Shown here one piece after another: positions 55,221 to 64,000 of a stretch of 64,000 nucleotides of DNA. Under the pieces are notes generated by a model, which was not told where the DNA came from, did not search any database, and saw nothing but the letters and a program-made list of their open reading frames with translations. Position 1 is the first letter of the stretch; every line of letters starts with the position of its first letter. A program made the position numbers and the translations under genes. This stretch comes from Pseudomonas sp. PSKL.D1. Its GTDB lineage: Bacteria > Pseudomonadota > Gammaproteobacteria > Pseudomonadales > Pseudomonadaceae. The stretch lies in NCBI RefSeq assembly GCF_028898945.1, contig NZ_CP118607.1, positions 744,001-808,000 of the forward strand. Direction: 5' to 3'.

Positions 55221-55634
55221 ATGTCTGATTTACCTACCCGCCCTGGCCGCTTGAATGGCCTGCGTCACATTGCCTTGCTGGTACCTAACCTGGAGGAGTG
55301 CGAGCGGTTTTATGTCGATGTGATGGGCATGGAGGTGTTGAACCGTGCCAACGAAGACCTGGTGTACCTGACTTGCGGCAACGATAACCTGTCACTGGGG
55401 CGCGGCGCGGGTGCTGCGAATGGCCTGCAGACGTTGGATCACTATGGTTTTATCGTCGACAGCGTCGAGGAGCTGGAGCAGTGGTACCAGTACTTCAAGG
55501 CGGTGGGTGTTACCCTGCTGGACAGGCCGTTCAACCACGGGGATGGGGCGCGCAGTTTCCATTTGCTGGACCCGGCCGGCAACAAGGTACAGCCGCTGTA
55601 TCACCCAGCGGTGTCGGGGCAGCGGTTGGCTTGA
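55221..55634 (+). CDS. VOC-family (glyoxalase/dioxygenase-like) protein
   Basis: 137 residues. Two beta-alpha-beta-beta-beta units: GLRHIALLVPNLEECERFY ... and LDHYGFIVDSVEELEQWYQY ... FHLLDPAGNKVQPLY. Metal-ligand candidates are H (about 12), H (about 74) and an acidic residue; the exact reaction cannot be told. Confidence 0.82.
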   Translation: MSDLPTRPGRLNGLRHIALLVPNLEECERFYVDVMGMEVLNRANEDLVYLTCGNDNLSLGRGAGAANGLQTLDHYGFIVDSVEELEQWYQYFKAVGVTLLDRPFNHGDGARSFHLLDPAGNKVQPLYHPAVSGQRLA

Positions 55635-55640
55635 ACCTGT

Positions 55641-55739
55641 GCCGGCCTCATCGCGGCTAAAGCCGCTCCTACAGGGATTGCGTAAACCAACGCACACGCT
55701 ATCCCTGTAGGAGCGGCTTTAGCCGCGAAGAGGCCGAGC
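55641..55739. repeat. REP pair, inverted
   Basis: ctcatcgcggctaaagccgc...ctacaggg and its mirror ccctgtaggagcggctttag...ccgcgaagaggcc, between convergent genes. Confidence 0.88.
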
Positions 55740-55752
55740 CTGCTGGCAGAAA

Positions 55753-58692
55753 TTATTCAGCATCCAGATGCATTGGCGTAACCACACGCCCATCTTTCTC
55801 AGCCTGTCCCAGGCTGGTATCAATGAAATACACCCGGTCATCCTCCAGCTTGCCCTTGTCGACCAGGTAGTCCTTGATGCTGCTCGCCCGCTCCTGCCCC
55901 AGCGTACGCAGCAGGGCGGCACTTTCTGCCCACGACTTGATGACTGCCTCGCGCAGTTTGGTGGTGCGTTCGTCGCGGCTCAGCTCTTGCCATTCTGCCG
56001 GCGGTTGTTGCTTCAGACGGGTACGGTAGATGCCTTCGAGCATGGCTGGCTTGTCGCTGTCGTCGACCACCAGCATCGACGCGTTTGCCGGCACTTTGTC
56101 ACCCCGGCGCTGCAGGATCTTGTACCAGGTGGCCTGGTATTCGCGTTCCAGGCGCTGCTGGGCAATCAGTGGCCCGTCACTGCTCTGGGCACTGGTGCCT
56201 TCGATCTCCAGGCGTAGTTCAGGGCGTTGGCTCAATGCCGCTGCAAGCTTGTCCAGCGCCGAGCGGGCATCGCCGCTAAGTTCGCTGGAACCGGGGGCGA
56301 AAGCTACGGTACCCAAGTCTTCGGAGCCACCGCCTGCAATCAGCCCGCCAATGAACTTGAATGGTGCCTGGGCTGCGCGCAGCACCAGGTTGCGCAGCGT
56401 CTGCCAAACAATCGGCATGACGCTGAATTGCGGGTTGTTGAGGTCACCGGTTACCGGCAGTTCGATCGAAATCTTGCCTTCGGTGTCTTTGAGCAATGCC
56501 ACCGCCAGGCGGATGGGCAGGTCCACAGCATCCGGGCTGTCGACTTTCTCACCCAGTTGCAATTGCTCGACCACCACCTTGTTTTCGGCCTTCAGCTGGC
56601 CGTTGGTGATCAGGTAATGCAGGTCCAGATTCAGCCTGCCCTTGCGGATGCGGAAACCGGCGAATTTGCCGGAGTAGGGCGTCAGCGTGGTCAACTCGAC
56701 CCGCTTGAAACTGGTGGCGATGTCCAGGCTGGCCAGCGGGTTGAACGGGTTCAGCGCACCTTTGATGGTGACCGGTGCATAGCGGTCCACCTTGCCTTTG
56801 ATATCGACCTTGGCAGGCGCCGGCTTGCGGTTGTCGATGGTGCCGATCTGGCCGTTGAGCTGTTGCACAGCGGTGGCGAAATTAGGTGTGAGCGTGAGGT
56901 CGGCAAAGTTGGCTGAACCGTCGTTGATGCTGATCTGGCCGATGCGGATGCCGAGTGGCTTGCTGGCACTGACGGATTTGCTCGAATTGGCGGCCGGGGC
57001 GCTTGCCGGTTGTGGAATCAGCAGGTCATCGACGTTGGTGGTGCGGTCTTCGTTGATGATGAAGCGGGCGTAAGGTTGTAGCAGGGTGACCTTGTCGATG
57101 GCCAAGGCATCGCCATGCACGTAGGAAATGCCATCCACATCCACCTGCTGCCATTTGACGAAGTCGCGGTCTTTGATCGTATCCAGGGTGTGCAACTGGC
57201 TGACCTGGGCCTTGCCGCCCACAGTGAATGCCAGCGGTTCGGTGCTTTTGAGGTCGACCTTGAGGTCGCTGGCAAACATGCCGCTGCGCAGCTCCAGGCG
57301 GATGAACGGGCTGATGTACGCTTGGGCGATACGCAGGTCGATGTCGCGGGTGCTAACATCCAGCTTGGCCGTGACCGGCGCCAGGTTGACTTGGCCAGCA
57401 GCCTGCAGTTTGCCCTGTTTGCCAATACCCGTGTCCAGCTTGAGGGTGAAGGGCGACTGGTTGAGGCTGTCGAAACCCTGCATGTCGAGGTTCAGCGGGC
57501 CGACATCCAGTGCCACCGGCTCTTTCTGGCTGCGGTCGGCCAGATGCACGAGGTAGTTGCGCAGTTGCACGTCTTTCAGCAGTACTTGCCAGGGTTTGCT
57601 GGGCTCTTTGGCAGCCTTTTCCTCGGACGTGGGCTCGGCGGCGGCCGGTTCGGCCTTTTCCGCCGGTGTGGCCTTGGACGGTTGGCTGGCGAACAGCTTT
57701 TGCCAGTCGAGCTGGCCGTCAGCTTCCAGTGCTGCCCAGGTTTCAAGCTTTTCACTGTGGACTTTGCCCACCGTCACCAGCTGTTTGGCCAAGTCGATGG
57801 ACGTTTCGCTCACCTCAAGGTTGGCCAGGCGTGCCAATGGCCGCCCGTCAGGCGCTTTGATAGCGAAGGGGGCGATGCGTAACGAGGTTTTATCCAGCAG
57901 CAGCTCGGTGGTTTTGGACAGGTTTAGCTTGTAGTGGGTGTCGAGGTTGAATACGCCATCTTCAAGTACCAGCGGCACGGCATCCCGAACATAGGGCCAG
58001 AACAGCTTCATCTTGCCGTCGGTGACCTTGAGCGTGCCTTCCGACGCAATAGGGGCCAGGCTCAACGTGCCGCTCCAGTCGACTTGCCCGCCGTTGGGGC
58101 CCTTGGCCACCAGCGTCATGTCGGCGTTGTCGTCTGGCAGGGTGCTGAGGTTTTTCAGCTCCAGGTTCATGTCGTCGTAGATGAATTCGATCGGCTCGCT
58201 CGGGCGCTGGTCAGCAAAATGCAGGTAGCCGCCACTGAGCTTGATGCTGCCGATGCGCAACGGGAATGGGTCGCTTGGCGGCGCTTCGGGTTTAGCTTCG
58301 CTGGGGGGCAGTTTGAACAGTTGCGTGAGGTTGAGCGTGCCATCTTTGGCAAAGACCACCTCGTTGCGTGGCTTGTCGAGTTCGACAGCCTGCAGGTGCA
58401 GGGCACCGCTCCACAGGCTGTCGAGGGCCAGGTTGGCATACAGCCGCTCAAAGCCCACCTGTTCCTTGCCGGGTTCGCCGATCTGCAGGCCCCACAAGGT
58501 CAACTCAAGGCTGAAAGGGTTGAGTTCAATGCGTTGCAGCTGTGCAGGCACCGTGGCGTATTGAGCCAGTTGCTGGTTGGTGATGCGCAGGGCGACACCG
58601 GGAAGAATGAAGAAACCAAGCAGGCTGTAGAGCGCTACCAGAGCCAGCACGGCGCCGAGGGCGCGAGTCAATCCTTTGTACATGTGTCGCAT
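55753..58692 (-). CDS. Large DUF748 (AsmA-like) envelope protein with C-terminal OmpA-like domain
   Basis: 979 residues. One N-terminal membrane anchor (about 10-35), then a long beta-rich periplasmic region of AsmA/DUF748 repeats (LNPFSLELTLWGLQIGEPG..., repeated sequences ending in LDGR-like turns). Near the C-terminus is FAPGSSELSGDARSALDKLA with a following helix pattern like OmpA-family peptidoglycan-binding domains. AsmA-like proteins are thought to bridge the envelope for lipid transport. A Pro/Ala/Glu linker lies at about 340-370. The start may be the second Met at 58683. Confidence 0.82.
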   Translation of the reverse strand: MRHMYKGLTRALGAVLALVALYSLLGFFILPGVALRITNQQLAQYATVPAQLQRIELNPFSLELTLWGLQIGEPGKEQVGFERLYANLALDSLWSGALHLQAVELDKPRNEVVFAKDGTLNLTQLFKLPPSEAKPEAPPSDPFPLRIGSIKLSGGYLHFADQRPSEPIEFIYDDMNLELKNLSTLPDDNADMTLVAKGPNGGQVDWSGTLSLAPIASEGTLKVTDGKMKLFWPYVRDAVPLVLEDGVFNLDTHYKLNLSKTTELLLDKTSLRIAPFAIKAPDGRPLARLANLEVSETSIDLAKQLVTVGKVHSEKLETWAALEADGQLDWQKLFASQPSKATPAEKAEPAAAEPTSEEKAAKEPSKPWQVLLKDVQLRNYLVHLADRSQKEPVALDVGPLNLDMQGFDSLNQSPFTLKLDTGIGKQGKLQAAGQVNLAPVTAKLDVSTRDIDLRIAQAYISPFIRLELRSGMFASDLKVDLKSTEPLAFTVGGKAQVSQLHTLDTIKDRDFVKWQQVDVDGISYVHGDALAIDKVTLLQPYARFIINEDRTTNVDDLLIPQPASAPAANSSKSVSASKPLGIRIGQISINDGSANFADLTLTPNFATAVQQLNGQIGTIDNRKPAPAKVDIKGKVDRYAPVTIKGALNPFNPLASLDIATSFKRVELTTLTPYSGKFAGFRIRKGRLNLDLHYLITNGQLKAENKVVVEQLQLGEKVDSPDAVDLPIRLAVALLKDTEGKISIELPVTGDLNNPQFSVMPIVWQTLRNLVLRAAQAPFKFIGGLIAGGGSEDLGTVAFAPGSSELSGDARSALDKLAAALSQRPELRLEIEGTSAQSSDGPLIAQQRLEREYQATWYKILQRRGDKVPANASMLVVDDSDKPAMLEGIYRTRLKQQPPAEWQELSRDERTTKLREAVIKSWAESAALLRTLGQERASSIKDYLVDKGKLEDDRVYFIDTSLGQAEKDGRVVTPMHLDAE

Positions 58693-58761
58693 CGTCTGTC
58701 GGAGCAGGAGTGCTTGGAGTATGGCACGTTAAATCGGTTCCGCTGAGGCGACCAATTCCGA

Positions 58762-59631
58762 TCATTCAATGCCCATTCGACGCTTCGCACGGTGGGCGGA
58801 GCCGTCACGCATGGCCCAGCGCAGTATGGGGGCGGTGCGTTTCAGGCCCAGGCGGATCATGCGCTGCTGCAGTGGGCTGTACTGGAGGCCCAGCATGGTT
58901 TGCGCCCATTCCGGCATCAGGTCGATACCTGCTTGCAGCATCAGTTTGCCCACCGGTTCGGCAAGGCGGCTGGGCGCTGGGGCCTTGAGCAGGATGTCGA
59001 CCACCTCAAGGCTGCGCGCGTCGCAACGCAGTTGTGGGCGCATGCATTGCATGTACGCTTCGACCTGTTTGCGGGAGCGCGGCACGTCCCTGGCCCCCAG
59101 GCGTACGGCGATCAGGGCGATTTCATCGTAATAGGCGTCTTGATCGGCGAGCGACAAATGAGGGTCTTGGTAGCGCAGGTGGGCTGCCAGGAAGCTGCTG
59201 ACCTCGGCCACATGCACCCAGGTCAGCAAATCGGGGTCGCTGGCAGCATAGGGCCGTCCATCCAGTGCGGTCCCTGTGACCTGCAGGTGAATGGTGCGCA
59301 CCTTCTCGATCAGCCATTCGGCATCGCGGGTGGAGCCGAAGGTGGTGCCGGAAATGAACTGGCTGGTACGGCGCAGGCGCCCGAGCAGGTCTTCACGGAA
59401 GTTGGAGTGGTCCCACACACCCGCGAGTGCAAGCGGATGCAGCAGTTGCAGCATCAGCGCGCTGATACCGCCAACCAGCATGCTCGGGAAGTCACCATGC
59501 ACCCGCCAGCTGATGCTGTGCGGGCCGAACAGGCCCGGGTCGCCTTTGGGGGACTCCAGGTCGAGCTGGCCGAGGGCCAGCCCGGTAAGGCTCATGACCT
59601 GGGTTTCAATGCGGCGGCGTAGGGCTTCCAT
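58762..59631 (-). CDS. Oxygenase MpaB family (DUF2236) protein
   Basis: 289 residues. DUF2236 features: FGPHSISWRVHGDFPSMLVG, LMLQLLHPLALAGVWDHSNF, TTFGSTRDAEWLIEKVRTIH, DLLTWVHVAEVSSF. Conserved His residues (QLLHP, VRTIH, TWVH) may ligate heme or iron, as in Lcp/MpaB. Substrate unknown. 40 bp after acs and 69 bp before the DUF748 gene on the same strand. Confidence 0.85.
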   Translation of the reverse strand: MEALRRRIETQVMSLTGLALGQLDLESPKGDPGLFGPHSISWRVHGDFPSMLVGGISALMLQLLHPLALAGVWDHSNFREDLLGRLRRTSQFISGTTFGSTRDAEWLIEKVRTIHLQVTGTALDGRPYAASDPDLLTWVHVAEVSSFLAAHLRYQDPHLSLADQDAYYDEIALIAVRLGARDVPRSRKQVEAYMQCMRPQLRCDARSLEVVDILLKAPAPSRLAEPVGKLMLQAGIDLMPEWAQTMLGLQYSPLQQRMIRLGLKRTAPILRWAMRDGSAHRAKRRMGIE

Positions 59632-59671
59632 GGCGACCTGTCGTTCAGGGCGGGCATGGGGGCGCCGCCAG

Positions 59672-61606
<1,935 letters not shown>

Positions 61607-61707
61607 GGCGGGTGGTCCTGCTCTTGTGAGGGGCGATGGACAGCAACGGCTATTCGATAAGACAGTGTAGTGCGTGGGGGTGTTCCGATGGTTATATGTA
61701 GGCAGGT

Positions 61708-61780
61708 CAGGCCTCATCGCGGCTGAAGCCGCTCCTACAGGAAACGCGCAAGCCTGTAGGAGCGGCTTCAGCCATCACAG
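61708..61780. repeat. REP pair, inverted
   Basis: tcaggcctcatcgcggctga...ccgctcctacagg and mirror cctgtaggagcggcttcagc, between acs and pgi. Confidence 0.85.
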
Positions 61781-61781
61781 G

Positions 61782-63446
61782 TCAACCGCGATGGCGGCCG
61801 CGGAAGTAGTTGATCAGGCCTTGAGTAGAGCCATCTTCGGCACTGTCTTCCAGGCTGCCGACCAGGCGCTGGTAAACACCTTTGCCCAGCTCTTTACCCA
61901 GCTCCACACCCCATTGGTCGAAGGCGTTGATGCCCCAGATGACGCTCTGCACGAACACCTTGTGCTCATACATGGCCACCAGTGCGCCCAGGCGACGTGG
62001 GCTGATACGCTCGACTACCAAGGTGTTGCTCGGGCGGTTGCCCGGGATCACCTTGTGCGGGGCCAGCTTCTCGATGTCTGCCTCGTTCAGGCCCTTCTGG
62101 CGCAGTTCTGCTTCGGCCTCTTCGCGCGTCTTGCCCTGCATCAGCGCCTGGCTCTGCGACAGGCAGTTGGCATAAAGCCACTGATGGTGGTCAGCCACCG
62201 GGTTGAAGCTCACCACCGGGACGATGAAGTCCGCCGGGATCAGCTGGGTGCCTTGGTGCAGCAACTGGTGGTAAGCGTGTTGGCCGTTGCAACCTACGCC
62301 GCCCCAGATTACCGGGCCGGTATCGGTTTTCACCGGTGTGCCGTCGGTCAGTACACTTTTGCCGTTTGACTCCATGTCCAACTGCTGCAGGTGCTTGGTG
62401 ATGTTGCGCAGGTAGTGGTCGTACGGCAGGATCGCGTGGCTCCGGGCGCCCCAGAAGTTGCCGTACCAAACGCCAAGCAGGGCCAGCAGCACCGGCATGT
62501 TCTTGTCGAACGGCGCGGTCTGGAAGTGCTGGTCCATGGTGTAGGCGCCCGACAGCAGCTCCTTGAAGTTGGCAGTGCCAATGGCCAGTGCAATCGGCAG
62601 GCCGATGGCCGACCACAGCGAATAGCGCCCGCCTACCCAGTCCCACATCGGGAAGATGTTCTCTTCACGGATGCCGAAGGCCACCGCCGCGGCCTTGTTG
62701 CTGGAAACGGCAATGAAGTGGCGATACAGCTCGGCTTCCGAACCACCCTGAGCCAGGTACCAGGTACGTGCGGCCATGGCGTTTTTAAGGGTCTCGAGCG
62801 TGTTGAACGACTTCGACGACACGATGAACAGTGTGGTTTCGGCGCGCAGGCTGGCCGACAGCTCATGGAACTCACTGCCGTCGATGTTCGCCAGATAGTG
62901 GCAGCGCACACCGCGCTGGGCGTAAGGCAGCAGGGCTTCGGACACAAGCTCAGGGCCGAGGAACGAGCCACCGATACCGATGTTCACCACGTCGGTGATC
63001 GGCTTTTCGCTGTAGCCACGCCACAGGCCGTCGTGGATGCGGCCCACCAGCTCGGTGATCTGGTTGAGCACCTTGTGCACTTCCGGCATCACGTTCACGC
63101 CGTTGACGCTGAGCTTGTCGCCCACCGGGCGGCGCAGGGCGGTGTGCAGAACCGGGCGGCCTTCGGAGCCGTTGATGATTTCACCGCTGAACATCGACTT
63201 GATCGCGTCCTGCAGGCCGACCTCTTCGGCCAGCTTCACCAGCAGCTCACGGCTTTCTTCGGTGATGAGGTTTTTCGAATAGTCGAGGAACAACCCGCAG
63301 CTGCTCAGGGAGAACTGGTCGAAGCGCTTGGCATCGGCAGCGAAGGCTTCGCGCATGCTGAAGCCTTGCATGGCGTCGCGGTGTTGCTGGAGTGCCTGCC
63401 AGGCAGGCAGGGCCGTAACATCGTGGGGTGTACGGTAATACGCCAT
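61782..63446 (-). CDS. pgi: Glucose-6-phosphate isomerase
   Basis: 554 residues from the ATG at 63446 ([16 protein letters not shown]), with AAGGA upstream; the longer frame has no ribosome site. Signature [19 protein letters not shown], phosphate-binding [11 protein letters not shown], catalytic [19 protein letters not shown] and C-terminal [15 protein letters not shown]. Confidence 0.96.
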   Translation of the reverse strand: MAYYRTPHDVTALPAWQALQQHRDAMQGFSMREAFAADAKRFDQFSLSSCGLFLDYSKNLITEESRELLVKLAEEVGLQDAIKSMFSGEIINGSEGRPVLHTALRRPVGDKLSVNGVNVMPEVHKVLNQITELVGRIHDGLWRGYSEKPITDVVNIGIGGSFLGPELVSEALLPYAQRGVRCHYLANIDGSEFHELSASLRAETTLFIVSSKSFNTLETLKNAMAARTWYLAQGGSEAELYRHFIAVSSNKAAAVAFGIREENIFPMWDWVGGRYSLWSAIGLPIALAIGTANFKELLSGAYTMDQHFQTAPFDKNMPVLLALLGVWYGNFWGARSHAILPYDHYLRNITKHLQQLDMESNGKSVLTDGTPVKTDTGPVIWGGVGCNGQHAYHQLLHQGTQLIPADFIVPVVSFNPVADHHQWLYANCLSQSQALMQGKTREEAEAELRQKGLNEADIEKLAPHKVIPGNRPSNTLVVERISPRRLGALVAMYEHKVFVQSVIWGINAFDQWGVELGKELGKGVYQRLVGSLEDSAEDGSTQGLINYFRGRHRG

Positions 63447-63622
63447 TGCGCAGAATTCCTTGATGCGTGGTGTGGCCTTGGACAGGGCAGTGGTTGCCGG
63501 GTTCAGGCTGGCCATCATTATAGGCAAAGGTCTGGCGCTGGGAATGGGGGGGAGGGAATTTGGTGGCTTTGCGTAATGCCAGTCAGTTAAGCCGATTGGG
63601 GCCGCAGAGCGGCCCCATGACC

Positions 63623-64000
63623 TTATGCGGTCTTCTCGTCCAAATGCAGATATAGGTTGTCGATCAACCGAGTGTTACCCAAATAAGCGGCTACCAGAAT
63701 GACGAGATCCCGATCGCCAAAGGCCGCAGGGCGCAGGTTGACCGCATGCCGCACCTCCAGATAGTCCGGGCGCAAGCCGGCGGCGACCAGCTGTGCCTTG
63801 CCTTCTTCAATCAATGCCGGGAAATCCACCTGCCCATGGGCGATGGCGTTACCGATGTGCTTGAGTGTGCGATACACCACAGGCGCCGTGGCACGTTGCT
63901 CGGGCGTCAGGTAACCGTTGCGCGACGACAGCGCCAAACCGTCCTCGGCACGCACGGTCGGCTCGCCGATGATTTGGATCGGCATGTTCAAGTCACGCAC
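63623..64000 (-). CDS. panC: Pantothenate synthetase, C-terminal part
   Basis: About 126 C-terminal residues; the start lies beyond the window. [33 protein letters not shown] is the family's ATP/pantoate block (KMSKS-like SSRN), followed by the dimerisation domain ending [10 protein letters not shown]...[13 protein letters not shown]. Joins pantoate and beta-alanine. A GTG at the window edge is not taken as the start. Confidence 0.93.
   Translation of the reverse strand: MRDLNMPIQIIGEPTVRAEDGLALSSRNGYLTPEQRATAPVVYRTLKHIGNAIAHGQVDFPALIEEGKAQLVAAGLRPDYLEVRHAVNLRPAAFGDRDLVILVAAYLGNTRLIDNLYLHLDEKTA

Overview
The window is a Pseudomonas chromosome segment, most likely from the P. putida group. 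This rests on the gene order (lldPD-dld / smpB-ratA-bamE-fur-recN-grpE-dnaKJ-dapB-carAB-greA-rlmE-ftsH-folP-glmM-tpiA-secG-rimP-nusA-infB-rbfA-truB-rpsO-pnp), the GC-rich codon usage, and many P. putida-style REP elements of the 'gtaggagcggnttnanccgcga' type.

Layout. 1-3107: end of an amino-acid permease and a TonB-dependent siderophore receptor with a signalling (STN) domain. 3176-4000: an operon of two small proteins (DUF6124-like then DUF3077-like) behind a structured leader. 4186-15069: a genomic island inserted at the 3' end of the tmRNA gene. It carries a P4-type integrase, an AT-rich type I restriction system whose methylase and specificity parts are fused, and a nested set of four overlapping genes (DUF3987 protein, small TubC-N-like protein, second tyrosine recombinase, and a small ORF with an in-frame stop). 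15051-15442: ssrA. 15542-16740: a small periplasmic protein and a second DUF6124/DUF3077 operon with its own leader. 17013-23801: L-/D-lactate utilisation genes with divergent lldR and a clear LldR-type operator. 23905-32740: smpB, ratA, bamE, fur, recN (with an SOS box), grpE-dnaK-dnaJ, dapB. 32824-44981: carAB-greA, a DUF4149 gene, yhbY, rlmE, ftsH-folP-glmM, tpiA-secG. 45003-54168: tRNA-Leu and tRNA-fMet, then rimP-nusA-infB-rbfA-truB-rpsO-pnp. 54428-64000: a BON protein, a quinol-monooxygenase-like/VOC divergent pair, acs-MpaB-DUF748, pgi and the end of panC.

How the parts fit. Most of the window is conserved housekeeping: protein folding, pyrimidine/arginine precursor supply, translation factors, trans-translation (ssrA plus smpB) and central carbon metabolism. 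The accessory content sits at the tmRNA gene. The most unusual signal is the pair of DUF6124/DUF3077 operons on either side of the island. Both have a leader in which two upstream segments are complementary to one composite downstream segment just before the first gene. The pairings are kept while the sequence changes (covariation), an arrangement that resembles phage C4-type antisense RNA control.

Coordinates and translations were read directly from the sequence; family names come from recognition of motifs and have not been checked against databases.
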